A DNA stretch of 34,801 bases from a bacterium (GTDB lineage Bacteria > Patescibacteriota > Minisyncoccia > Minisyncoccales > GCA-002788555), in NCBI GenBank assembly GCA_021158595.1, contig JAGGUF010000079.1, positions 1 to 34,801 of the forward strand, given 5' to 3'. A program made the translations under genes and the position numbers. The notes under the pieces were generated by a model. That model had not been told where the DNA came from. It did not search any database and was given only the letters and a program-made list of their open reading frames with translations. Shown here piece after piece: positions 13,918-22,228 of this stretch (positions within the stretch are counted from its first letter, which is position 1; the number at the start of each line of letters is the position of its first letter).

Positions 13918-16306
13918 TTTTTCTCTCTTGTTCGGCTACCAGTAACTTTGTCCTTACAGCAACATCAGGATTAACAGAAATGCTCTCAATTCCACAATCA
14001 ATTAAAAATCTTGTAAACTCAGGAAATGTTGATGGAGCATCGCCACAGATTCCAGAGTATTTCTTCTGTTTTCTACACTCTTTTATGGCTTCTCTTATTA
14101 ATCTCTTCACTGCTTCATTTCTCTCATTGCCTACATGAGCAATAATAGCATTGTCTCTATCTAATCCTAAGGTTAACTGGGTGAGATCATTGGAACCTAT
14201 AGAAAAACCATCAAAAATTTTAAGAAATTCTTTGGCTAAAATCACATTTGAGGGAATCTCACACATTACATAGACCTTAAGATCATTTTTTCCTCGCTCC
14301 AGGCCTGCTTTCTTCATTAAAAGAAGCACCTTCTTCCCTTCCTCTACTGTTCTACAAAAGGGAACCATAGGAACGATATTTTTCAATCCATACTCCTCTC
14401 TCGCTTTTTTAATGGCTTTACATTCAAGCAAAAATGCCTCTTTAAACTCTTCTGAATAATACCTTGAGGCACCCCGCCAGCCAATCATTGGATTTGGTTC
14501 TTTTGGCTCAAATTTATCTCCTCCTATCAGTTGGGCATATTCGTTGCTTTTAAAATCAGAGAAACGAACAATAACCTCTCTGGGATAAAAGGCAGTAGCA
14601 ATTCGACTTATTCCCTGAGCCAACTTTTCAACAAAAAATTGCTTCTTGTCTTTCCAGGGGGCAGTGATTTTTTCTATTTCTTTCTTTGTTTTTTTATCCA
14701 GTTTTTCAAAATTCAAAAGAGCCAAAGGATGAACCCTTATCTCAGAAGCAAAGATAAACTCTTCTCTCGCCAAGCCTATCCCATCTACTGGTAAAAATGA
14801 AGACCTAAAGGCAATATCCGGAGAACCAATATTCAAGCAGACCCTTGTTTTGGTTTTAGGAATCTCATCTAATCTATGTTCAATCTTCTTAAAAGGAATC
14901 TTTCCTTTATAGACAAAACCTTCTTCTCCTTTTGAACAATCAATGGTAATCTCTTGGTTTTGAGAAATAACCTCTGTTCCGTTTTTTGTTCCCACAATAC
15001 AAGGAATACCTAACTCTCGAGAAATAATAGCGGCATGGCAGGTTCTTCCTCCTGAATCAGTAACAATTCCGGAGGCTATCTTCATAATAGGTTCCCAATC
15101 TGGATCCGTAATTTTTGTCACCAATATTTCTCCTTTCTTAAATTTTCCAATCTCTTTTACATCCTTTATAATATTTGCTCTCCCTTGACCAATCTTCTCA
15201 CCAATAGATATTCCTTTGGTTAGAATCTTCCCTTTTCCTTCAAGGCGATACTCTATCAAACTCTTTCTTTCCCTTGCCCCATGAACTGTCTCTGGTCTGG
15301 CTTGAATTAAAAACAATCCTCCACTTTTCCCATCTTTTGCCCATTCTAAATCCATCGGTTGGTGTCTGCCTGCTCTTTTTGAATAGTGTCTCTCCACCTT
15401 TACTCCCCACTCGGCTAACTTCAAAATTTCATTATCTGAAAGAGTAAATTTCCTTTGATCTTGGGAAGGAACGTTTACTATCTTTGTGGTAACCTTATCC
15501 CTTCTTTTTGCATATATCATCTTCTTTCTCTTTGTTCCTAACTCCTTCCTAATAATTGCCGGATAGCCTTTTAAAAGGAGTTTTTTGGCTACCAAAAACT
15601 CATCTGGAATAATTTTTCCCTGGACAATCATCTCTCCTAGTCCCCAGGTACCATTAATCAAAACCACATCAGGAAAGCCGCTTTCTGTATCTAAGGTAAA
15701 CATTACTCCAGAACAACCCAGGTCAGAGCGAACCATTTTTTGAACTCCTACCGACAAAGCCACCTTCATATGATTAAACCCCTTTTCTTCTCTGTAAGAA
15801 ATGGCTCGAGGGGTAAACAAAGAAGCCATACACCTTTTTACTGCCAAAAGAAGGTTTTTTTCTCCTCGAATGTTTAAATAGGTCTCATGAAGACCGGCAA
15901 AACTTGCTCCAGGAAGATCCTCAGCAGTGGCACTTGAGCGAACTGCTACATCAGTAGATTTTTCTCCATATTCCTCACTCAATTTTTGATAAGATTCCAA
16001 AATTTCCTTCTCCAGGTTTAAAGGGAAGGGAGTTTTTAAAATTAGGTCTCTGATCTGCTTTGACCTTCTGTGCAAATTTCTTACATTTTTAACATCAATC
16101 TCTGAAAGAGTTTTTTCTATCTTATCCTTAATCTTTCCTTTTTTAAGGAAATCAAAATAAGCAGCAGCAGTTATAGCAAAACCATCAGGGACAGTTACTC
16201 CTTCTTTCTTAAGAGCACCTATCATCTCTCCTAAGGAAGCATTCTTTCCTCCAACAGAAGGTACATCCTCTAAGGTAATATCTTTAAACCAAAGGATAGA
16301 CTTCAT
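13895..16306 (-). CDS. ppsA: phosphoenolpyruvate synthase
   Basis: PEP synthase converts pyruvate plus ATP to PEP, AMP and phosphate, the entry to gluconeogenesis. The 803 residues give the usual order. First comes the N-terminal ATP-grasp domain (GGKNASLGEM at 19-28, VRSSATAEDLPGASFAG at 122-138). Next is the swivelling phosphohistidine domain with catalytic His424 in GGRTCHAAIISRELGIPCIVGT-like context. Last is the C-terminal PEP-binding barrel with Cys754 in GICGDAPS. It starts 12 bases after rpsP in a ribosome/RNA-processing operon. With pgk also present, it suggests reversible lower glycolysis. Confidence 0.96.
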   Translation of the reverse strand: MKSILWFKDITLEDVPSVGGKNASLGEMIGALKKEGVTVPDGFAITAAAYFDFLKKGKIKDKIEKTLSEIDVKNVRNLHRRSKQIRDLILKTPFPLNLEKEILESYQKLSEEYGEKSTDVAVRSSATAEDLPGASFAGLHETYLNIRGEKNLLLAVKRCMASLFTPRAISYREEKGFNHMKVALSVGVQKMVRSDLGCSGVMFTLDTESGFPDVVLINGTWGLGEMIVQGKIIPDEFLVAKKLLLKGYPAIIRKELGTKRKKMIYAKRRDKVTTKIVNVPSQDQRKFTLSDNEILKLAEWGVKVERHYSKRAGRHQPMDLEWAKDGKSGGLFLIQARPETVHGARERKSLIEYRLEGKGKILTKGISIGEKIGQGRANIIKDVKEIGKFKKGEILVTKITDPDWEPIMKIASGIVTDSGGRTCHAAIISRELGIPCIVGTKNGTEVISQNQEITIDCSKGEEGFVYKGKIPFKKIEHRLDEIPKTKTRVCLNIGSPDIAFRSSFLPVDGIGLAREEFIFASEIRVHPLALLNFEKLDKKTKKEIEKITAPWKDKKQFFVEKLAQGISRIATAFYPREVIVRFSDFKSNEYAQLIGGDKFEPKEPNPMIGWRGASRYYSEEFKEAFLLECKAIKKAREEYGLKNIVPMVPFCRTVEEGKKVLLLMKKAGLERGKNDLKVYVMCEIPSNVILAKEFLKIFDGFSIGSNDLTQLTLGLDRDNAIIAHVGNERNEAVKRLIREAIKECRKQKKYSGICGDAPSTFPEFTRFLIDCGIESISVNPDVAVRTKLLVAEQERKIKRGKNM

Positions 16307-16318
16307 AATAAAGAAAAA

Positions 16319-16624
16319 TTATTTCTTTTCTTTTTTATCCTCTTCTCTCTTTTTTCTTTTAGCACTTATTTTTATCTTTCTTTTTCGACCTTTGATTATT
16401 CCCTTTTTGACCAAAAGGTTCCATACCGTATCTGATGTCTGGGCTCCTCTTTCTAACCAATATTTTATTCTCTCTGTTTTTAAGGTATTTCTTTTTGTTC
16501 TTGGATCCAAAAATCCGAGTTTCTCAATATACTTACCTTTGGGAGAAGACTTTTTCTCAGTGAGAACCACCTTAAAAAATGCCTGATTTCTTTTTCCTGT
16601 TCTTTGAAGTCGAATTATTAACAT
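16319..16624 (-). CDS. rpsP: 30S ribosomal protein S16
   Basis: S16 assembles early with the 5' domain of 16S rRNA. The product begins MLIIRLQRTGKRNQAFFKVV, contains KIGFLDPRT-like (LGFLDPRTKRNTLK) and WLERGAQTSDTVWNLL signatures, and ends in a Lys/Arg-rich tail typical of extended S16 proteins. I chose the ATG at 16624 (101 residues), which gives the canonical MLIIRL start, over a TTG three codons upstream. It sits between rnc and ppsA. Confidence 0.96.
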   Translation of the reverse strand: MLIIRLQRTGKRNQAFFKVVLTEKKSSPKGKYIEKLGFLDPRTKRNTLKTERIKYWLERGAQTSDTVWNLLVKKGIIKGRKRKIKISAKRKKREEDKKEKK

Positions 16625-16645
16625 ATCCAACAATGTTATGTTTAG

Positions 16646-17347
16646 TTAAAGATTTTTTAGGGCTTCTCTTGCCGCTTCTTCCTCTGCTTCCTGTTTAGAA
16701 AATCCATGGCCTTTGGCAATAAGTTTTTTGCCCAAATATACTCCTACCAAAAACTCTCGTCGATGATCCGGTCCCCACTCTTTTAGGGTGGAGTAGGTAG
16801 GAGTAATAGCGAACCTTTCTTGAGCAAGTTCTTGAAACTGACTTTTTGGATCTCGAATCTCTCCCTTCTGAAGAATTTCTGGAAGATGGACCAAGATATT
16901 GTTTTTAACAAACTCCTTTGCCCTCTCTATCCCTTGGTCAAGATAGATGGCTCCAATAATTGCTTCCATCGTATTTTCTAAAATTGAAATTCTTGCTCTT
17001 CCCTTATCCTTTTCCTCCCCTTTTGACAAAAGGAGATAATTCTCAATCTTAAGAGTCCTTGCCACCTCTGCAAGGCGTTGAGAATTAACAAGGGCGGCTC
17101 GAAGAGCCGTTAGTTCTCCTTCAGGCTTGTTCTTAAAACTTTTATATAAATAGTCGGTTACCAAAAACTCAAGAACTGCATCTCCCAAAAACTCTAATCT
17201 CTCATTGTGTTCTTGAGGAACATTTGGGTGTTCATTCAAATAAGACCTATGGGTAAGGGCTGTTCTTATAAGATTTTTGTTTTTAAAATGAACTCCCAAA
17301 ATCTCCTCAAGGCTTGTCAAATTATCTATCTTGTTGTTCATTATCAT
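16646..17347 (-). CDS. rnc: ribonuclease III
   Basis: RNase III cleaves double-stranded RNA in rRNA precursors and mRNAs. The 233-residue protein has the signature ERLEFLGDAVLEFLV (residues about 45-59, metal-binding Glu and Asp), a second acidic cluster in ENTMEAIIGAIYLDQG, and a C-terminal double-stranded RNA-binding domain (about 160-233) ending GFSKQEAEEEAAREAL. It overlaps nusB by 26 bases; a second Met two codons downstream would reduce the overlap slightly. Linkage with nusB, rpsP and rpmF fits rRNA maturation. Confidence 0.97.
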   Translation of the reverse strand: MIMNNKIDNLTSLEEILGVHFKNKNLIRTALTHRSYLNEHPNVPQEHNERLEFLGDAVLEFLVTDYLYKSFKNKPEGELTALRAALVNSQRLAEVARTLKIENYLLLSKGEEKDKGRARISILENTMEAIIGAIYLDQGIERAKEFVKNNILVHLPEILQKGEIRDPKSQFQELAQERFAITPTYSTLKEWGPDHRREFLVGVYLGKKLIAKGHGFSKQEAEEEAAREALKNL

Positions 17348-17768
17348 TTTTCTTTAATTGATTATATACTGTTCCTAATGCCCCATTTACAAATTTTCCT
17401 GAACTCTCTCCGCTGAAGGTCTTGGCAAGTTCAATGGCTTCATTGATTGCCACCTTCGGCGGCACCTCCTTTCTATCACCAAAAATTAACTCATATACCC
17501 CAATGCGTAAGATATTTCTATCAATAATATTTATTTTGGAAATAGGCCATTGAGGAGCTGAGTCTTTAATAATCTTATCAATCTTGGAAAGGTTTTTAAT
17601 AATACCAAAAACTATTTTTTTTGTAAAATTGCTATCTTCCATTCCTGTTCCAAATTCCTTAAGATTCCGCTCTACCACTTCTTTAAGTTCTTTCTCTGAT
17701 AGATTCCGAAAGTCCCATTCATAAAGTGACTGCATAGCAATAACTCGGGAAAGGTGCCGATAAGCCAT
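17322..17768 (-). CDS. nusB: transcription antitermination factor NusB
   Basis: NusB with S10 binds boxA in rRNA operons and supports antitermination. The 148-residue all-helical protein begins with AYRHLSRVIAMQSLYEWDF and contains the conserved VAINEAIELAKTFSGESSGKFVNGALG stretch split over about 105-131. It is the usual size. It overlaps rnc and follows rpmF by 57 bases. Confidence 0.95.
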   Translation of the reverse strand: MAYRHLSRVIAMQSLYEWDFRNLSEKELKEVVERNLKEFGTGMEDSNFTKKIVFGIIKNLSKIDKIIKDSAPQWPISKINIIDRNILRIGVYELIFGDRKEVPPKVAINEAIELAKTFSGESSGKFVNGALGTVYNQLKKNDNEQQDR

Positions 17769-17825
17769 AAAACTTTTGTTTTTAAAGAGGAATAAAATTT
17801 ATTTGAGATTTTTTGGTGTTAAAAT

Positions 17826-18110
17826 TTACTTCTTTGATAGTTCCTCCATTGTCAAGGATTTTTTCTTTCTTGTTTCTCTCTCTGCTTGGGCCAACTCTTT
17901 CTGTTTTTCTTTTCTTTCTTTCTTTTCTAATTTCTTAAGAACATCAATCACCTCTCTTTCTTTATAATAGCCACAATTTAAACACACATGATGAGGAATA
18001 ACTGGTTTTCCACATTTGGGACATAGGGAAAATAACTGAGGTTTTAAGGCAAGATGAGACCTTCTTTTGTTTCTTCTTGATTTGGTATGACGCTGTTTTG
18101 GAACAGGCAT
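17826..18110 (-). CDS. rpmF: 50S ribosomal protein L32 with long charged tail
   Basis: The N-terminal 55 residues are a canonical L32: MPVPKQRHTKSRRNKRRSH, then a zinc ribbon with CPKC and CLNC. The usual protein is about 57-65 residues; this one is 94, with a highly charged Lys/Glu C-terminal extension (about 57-94) likely forming a helix or coiled coil. It heads a run leading to nusB, rnc and rpsP. Confidence 0.94.
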   Translation of the reverse strand: MPVPKQRHTKSRRNKRRSHLALKPQLFSLCPKCGKPVIPHHVCLNCGYYKEREVIDVLKKLEKKERKEKQKELAQAERETRKKKSLTMEELSKK

Positions 18111-18127
18111 AGGAAACTTGTGGAAAA

Positions 18128-18215
18128 TTACTAACCACTTTGGTAACAGTCTAACTCCATAATCTTTCCCCTCCCAAAGGAAGGGAGAAGATATAGGCGG
18201 AAGGACAACCTGTGG
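18128..18215. repeat. palindromic repeat element (locus E, degenerate)
   Basis: AATTACTAACCACTTTGGTAAC (conserved terminus), then CTTTCCCCTCCCAAAGGAAGGGAGAAGATATAGG forms a shorter, decayed version of the family. It lies between rnhB and rpmF. Confidence 0.6.
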
Positions 18216-18245
18216 AAATATTATTTTGAGAATAACAAATTTCTT

Positions 18246-18920
18246 TTATTTTTGCAAATTCTTTATGGGAGCAAAACTCCTTCTATGAATTTTAGAAGGT
18301 CCATATTGATAAAGTCTGTTAAAATGCAATCTTGTCCCATATCCCTTATGTTTGTCAAATCCATATTGGGGATATTTCTTATGATATCTAAACATTATGT
18401 TATCTCGATAAACCTTAGCAATAATAGAAGCCATAGCACAGGAAAGAATTTTCTCATCTGCCCTGATTATCGATTTTTGAGGGAGGTTTAAATTGAGTTT
18501 AAAATTTCCATCAAGAATAAGAAAAACATCATTACTAAAAATGGAAGTTTGAAAATTGAAAATTTTTCTTAAGGCTCTTTCCATTGCTAATTTAGTCGCT
18601 TCTAAAATGTTAATTTTATCAATCATTCCTGAATCCACCCTTCCTATCCCCCACTCTATATTCGGATGATTAATTAAAATTTTGTAAAGATCCTCTCTTT
18701 TTGAGGGGATTAATTTTTTCGAATCCTTAATTTCTTTTAATAAATCTTGCATTTTATATTTTGATCTTACATTTTGATTTTTAATTTTTGGACTTATCAC
18801 TACTGCTGCTCCCACCACCGGTCCTGCCAATGCTCCCCGACCTACCTCATCCAAACCTACCACAAATCTATATCCCCTCCTCCATAAACTTTTCTCTTGT
18901 TGAAAGTTAGGAAATTTCAT
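18246..18920 (-). CDS. rnhB: ribonuclease HII
   Basis: RNase HII removes ribonucleotides embedded in DNA. The 224-residue protein carries the type 2 signature FVVGLDEVGRGALAGPVVGAAVV (about 19-41; Asp and Glu catalytic), a central ILDGN Asp, and ADEKILSCAMASIIAKVYRD with the fourth acidic residue. A low-complexity insertion KIKNQNVRSKYKMQD (about 46-60), encoded by AT-rich micro-repeats, precedes the DSKKL motif. It is divergent from dnaE, whose promoter overlaps the rnhB start codon. Confidence 0.96.
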   Translation of the reverse strand: MKFPNFQQEKSLWRRGYRFVVGLDEVGRGALAGPVVGAAVVISPKIKNQNVRSKYKMQDLLKEIKDSKKLIPSKREDLYKILINHPNIEWGIGRVDSGMIDKINILEATKLAMERALRKIFNFQTSIFSNDVFLILDGNFKLNLNLPQKSIIRADEKILSCAMASIIAKVYRDNIMFRYHKKYPQYGFDKHKGYGTRLHFNRLYQYGPSKIHRRSFAPIKNLQK

Positions 18921-18928
18921 AGTATAAT
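18900..18928 (+). promoter_or_regulatory. promoter of dnaE
   Basis: TTGAAA (18900-18905), exactly 17 bp, then a perfect TATAAT (18923-18928). Transcription would begin near 18935. This decides the dnaE start: the in-frame ATG codons at 18897 and 18927 lie upstream of or within the promoter, so ATG 18954 is used. Confidence 0.8.
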
Positions 18929-18953
18929 GGTAGCCTTATTAAGAGAATCTTCT

Positions 18954-21900
18954 ATGAGGTTTACTCATCTACATGTACACTCTCATTACTCTCTTTTAGA
19001 TGGTCTGCCAAAAATTGATGAACTGTTAGATTATGTAAAGAAATTGGGAATGGATTCTGCCGCCTTAACAGACCATGGAGCACTGTATGGAGCAATTGAA
19101 TTTTATCAAAAAGCAAAGAAAAAGGGAATAAAGCCAATTATTGGGGAAGAGTTTTATATGGCTTATGAGAGAATGGATCAGCGACGACCAAACATTGATA
19201 ACAAAAGATATCACTTAGTGCTTCTGGCAAAGGATTTCACCGGATATCAAAATTTGGTCAAACTTACAACAAAGGCCTGGCTTGACGGGTTCTATTACAA
19301 ACCAAGAATTGATGAAAATCTATTAGAGCAACACTCAAAGGGAATTATTTGTTTGACCGGTTGTCTTCAAGGAAAGATCCCAAGACTAATTCTATCAGGA
19401 AAAATAGATGAAGCAGAAAAATTGGCTTTAAGATATAAGGACCTTTTTGGAAAGGATAATTTCTATCTTGAACTTCAATATCACCCCAATATTCCAGAAC
19501 AAAAAAAGGTAAACGAGGCTCTTATCCTTCTGTCGAAAAAACTAAAGATTCCTGTGGTAGCCACAAATGATGTTCATTATCTAAAAAAAGAGGATGCTAA
19601 GGCTCAAGATATTTTAATGTTAGTCAATACAGGTGCTAATCCTAATGATCCAGAAAGACTAACAATGATAAGTGACGACTTCTCATTTAGATCTCAAGAA
19701 GAAATGATAAGTTCTTTTCGAGATATCCCTGAAGCCATAGAAAATACCCAAAAGATAGTTCAGGAATGTAATTTAGAACTTCAATTGGGAAAGGTACAAT
19801 TACCTTATTTCAAGGTTCCAAACGGTAAATCTCCCGATGAATATCTTAGAGAACTTTGTCAGATTGGATTAAAAAAACGCAATCTAAAAGAGACTCCAGA
19901 AATTCGAAAAAGGTTAGAATATGAATTGACAGTAATCAAACAAACCGGTTTTGCTTCTTATTTTTTAATAGTGGCTGATTTTGTAAACTTCTCAAAAAGA
20001 AATGGCATTGTGGTAGGGCCGGGAAGGGGCTCGGTCGGCGGTTCTCTGGTTGCCTATCTTTTAAATATTACTGATATTAATCCCTTAAAATATAATCTTC
20101 TTTTTGAAAGGTTCTTAAATCCGGAAAGGAAGGCTGGACTTCCCGATATCGATCTTGACTTTACAGATACCAGACGGGATGAGGTAATAAATTATGTAGC
20201 AAAAAAATATGGCAGAGATAGGGTTTCTCAAATTATTACCTTTGGAACAATGGCAGCAAGACAGGTAATAAGGGATGTAGGAAGGGCGCTTGGATATAAC
20301 TATACCTATTGCGACCGAATTGCTAAAATGATTCCTTTCTTCTCTACTTTAAATGAGGCATTGGAAAAGGTAGAAGAGTTCCGCCAGGTCTATTATACTG
20401 ATCCCAAAGCAAGAAAAATGATCGATATTGGAAAGAAACTTGAGGGGGTAGCCCGGCATGCCTCCACCCATGCCTGTGGGGTGGTAATCTCAAATACTCC
20501 CTTAACAGACCTTATTCCTCTTCAACGGGCTTCTAAAAATGACCAGACCATTGTGACCCAATATGATATGTATTCCATCGAGGCCCTGGGACTTTTAAAA
20601 ATGGATTTTTTGGGACTAAAGAATCTAACGATCATTGAGGACACCTTAAAATTAATTAAAAAATTTCATCATATCGACATTGATATCTCTCATCTGCCCC
20701 TAAACGACAAAGAGACCTATAAACTCCTTCAACAGGGAAATACAACAGGGGTCTTCCAACTGGAAAGTGATGGTATGAAGCGTTATCTAAAAGAATTACA
20801 ACCTACTCAGTTCAAAGATATTATCGCTATGGTTGCTCTCTATCGGCCCGGACCAATGGAACTGATCCCGGAATATATCGCCAGAAAGAAGGGACAAAAG
20901 AAGATTATCTATTTGCATCCCAAACTGAAGCCCATTTTAAAAAACACCTATGGGGTAATGATCTTTCAAGAACAACTAATGCAGGTAGCCCAAAAACTTG
21001 CTGGATTCTCTTTGGGAGAGGCTGACATCTTAAGAAAGGCAGTAGGTAAAAAGATAAAAAGTCTTCTTCTTCAACAAAAAGAAAAGATGATAAAGGGAAT
21101 GATAAAAAATGGAATAGCAGAAGGGACGGCTCAAAAAATATGGAACTGGATTATACCTTTTGCCCGATATGGATTTAATGCCTCTCATGCTACTGCCTAT
21201 GCGATGATTGCTTATCAGACTGCCTACCTCAAGGCCCATTTTCCAATAGAATTTATGGCAGTTTTAATGAATAGTGAACAAAAAAATATTGATAGATTAA
21301 AAATTCTTCTCCAAGAAGCGAAAAAAATGAACATTAGTGTCTTGCCACCAGATATTAATGAAAGTAAATCAAAGTTTACTATTATTGATGATTCCACTAT
21401 TCGTTTTGGTTTAAGTGCCATTAAAAATGTAGGTTCTAATGTGGTAGAAAAGATTGAAGAAGAAAGAAAAAGAAGAGGAAACTATTCCTCAATTGAAGAT
21501 TTCATTGAAAGAATACCTGCTGAAGTTCTTAATAAAAAATCAATTGAAAGTTTGATAAAAGCAGGTGCTTTCGACAAATTGGAAGATCGCGGGAAACTTC
21601 TTTACAATCTTGAAAAAATCCTTGAATTTGGAAGAAGATGTCAACAGAGAAAGATGACTGGTGACGGCTCTCTTTTTGGAAAGAGAATAACCTTCAACAG
21701 TTTAAAATTAGAAGACAATCCCAACCCCCTAACAAAAAGAGAGAAACTTCTTTGGGAAAAAGAACTCTTAGGTGTATTTGTTTCCTCCCATCCTATGGAT
21801 GACCTTCAAGAAAAGATTAAAAATACCCTTCCCATCTCTGAGATCAATTCCTCTTTTACTTCTCAAAAGGTAAGAATTGCGGGGACAGTCTCTAAAATTC

Positions 21901-22109
21901 AGAAGGTAACTACAAAACAGGGAAAGCCAATGCTCTTTCTGGAAATTGAAGATCTCACAGGAAGAATTGAGGCTTTAATCTTCCCTGACATTCTTGAAGA
22001 AAATGCTCTTTTATTTCAGAATAACAAGATTTTAGAGATAAAAGGAAGGATATCAGACAAAGATGGGGTTCCAAAGATAATTGCGGAAAGGGTAAGAGAA
22101 GTTAAATAA
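18954..22109 (+). CDS. dnaE: DNA polymerase III alpha subunit
   Basis: This is the replicative polymerase, 1051 residues from the chosen ATG, which gives the canonical MRFTHLHVHSHYSLLDG start of the PHP domain. The C-family polymerase core follows: GPGRGSVGGSLVAYLL and PDIDLDFTDTRRDEVINYV with catalytic aspartates, then ARHASTHACGVVI, YRPGPME and ASHATAYAMIAYQTAYLKAHFP-like motifs. It ends with a helix-hairpin-helix region and an OB-fold (VRIAGTVSKIQKVTTKQGKPM onward). No separate proofreading exonuclease is fused. It is probably monocistronic, with a repeat element before thrS. Confidence 0.97.
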   Translation: MRFTHLHVHSHYSLLDGLPKIDELLDYVKKLGMDSAALTDHGALYGAIEFYQKAKKKGIKPIIGEEFYMAYERMDQRRPNIDNKRYHLVLLAKDFTGYQNLVKLTTKAWLDGFYYKPRIDENLLEQHSKGIICLTGCLQGKIPRLILSGKIDEAEKLALRYKDLFGKDNFYLELQYHPNIPEQKKVNEALILLSKKLKIPVVATNDVHYLKKEDAKAQDILMLVNTGANPNDPERLTMISDDFSFRSQEEMISSFRDIPEAIENTQKIVQECNLELQLGKVQLPYFKVPNGKSPDEYLRELCQIGLKKRNLKETPEIRKRLEYELTVIKQTGFASYFLIVADFVNFSKRNGIVVGPGRGSVGGSLVAYLLNITDINPLKYNLLFERFLNPERKAGLPDIDLDFTDTRRDEVINYVAKKYGRDRVSQIITFGTMAARQVIRDVGRALGYNYTYCDRIAKMIPFFSTLNEALEKVEEFRQVYYTDPKARKMIDIGKKLEGVARHASTHACGVVISNTPLTDLIPLQRASKNDQTIVTQYDMYSIEALGLLKMDFLGLKNLTIIEDTLKLIKKFHHIDIDISHLPLNDKETYKLLQQGNTTGVFQLESDGMKRYLKELQPTQFKDIIAMVALYRPGPMELIPEYIARKKGQKKIIYLHPKLKPILKNTYGVMIFQEQLMQVAQKLAGFSLGEADILRKAVGKKIKSLLLQQKEKMIKGMIKNGIAEGTAQKIWNWIIPFARYGFNASHATAYAMIAYQTAYLKAHFPIEFMAVLMNSEQKNIDRLKILLQEAKKMNISVLPPDINESKSKFTIIDDSTIRFGLSAIKNVGSNVVEKIEEERKRRGNYSSIEDFIERIPAEVLNKKSIESLIKAGAFDKLEDRGKLLYNLEKILEFGRRCQQRKMTGDGSLFGKRITFNSLKLEDNPNPLTKREKLLWEKELLGVFVSSHPMDDLQEKIKNTLPISEINSSFTSQKVRIAGTVSKIQKVTTKQGKPMLFLEIEDLTGRIEALIFPDILEENALLFQNNKILEIKGRISDKDGVPKIIAERVREVK

Positions 22110-22217
22110 TTTGTACTGTCCAACCACTTTGATAATAAGCCTTCTGGTTTAATCCTCTTCAGGTGGGGGAGGGAAAATATCAGATTCTTGCCAAAATGAT
22201 CGGCAATTACAAATAAT
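22110..22217. repeat. palindromic repeat element (locus F)
   Basis: Both ends carry terminus-like sequence (CCAACCACTTTGATAATAAG on the left; inward AATTGCCGATCATTTTGGCA on the right) around a reduced CCTCTTCAGGTGGGGGAGGG core and GAAAATATCAG. It separates dnaE from thrS. Confidence 0.65.
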
Positions 22218-22228
22218 TTAAGGTTTTT

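Noticed and set aside
18897..18953. Longer N-terminus of dnaE
   Set aside because: A TTGAAA-17-TATAAT promoter covers this interval, the peptide has no PHP-domain similarity, and ATG 18954 gives the canonical MRFTHLHVHS start.
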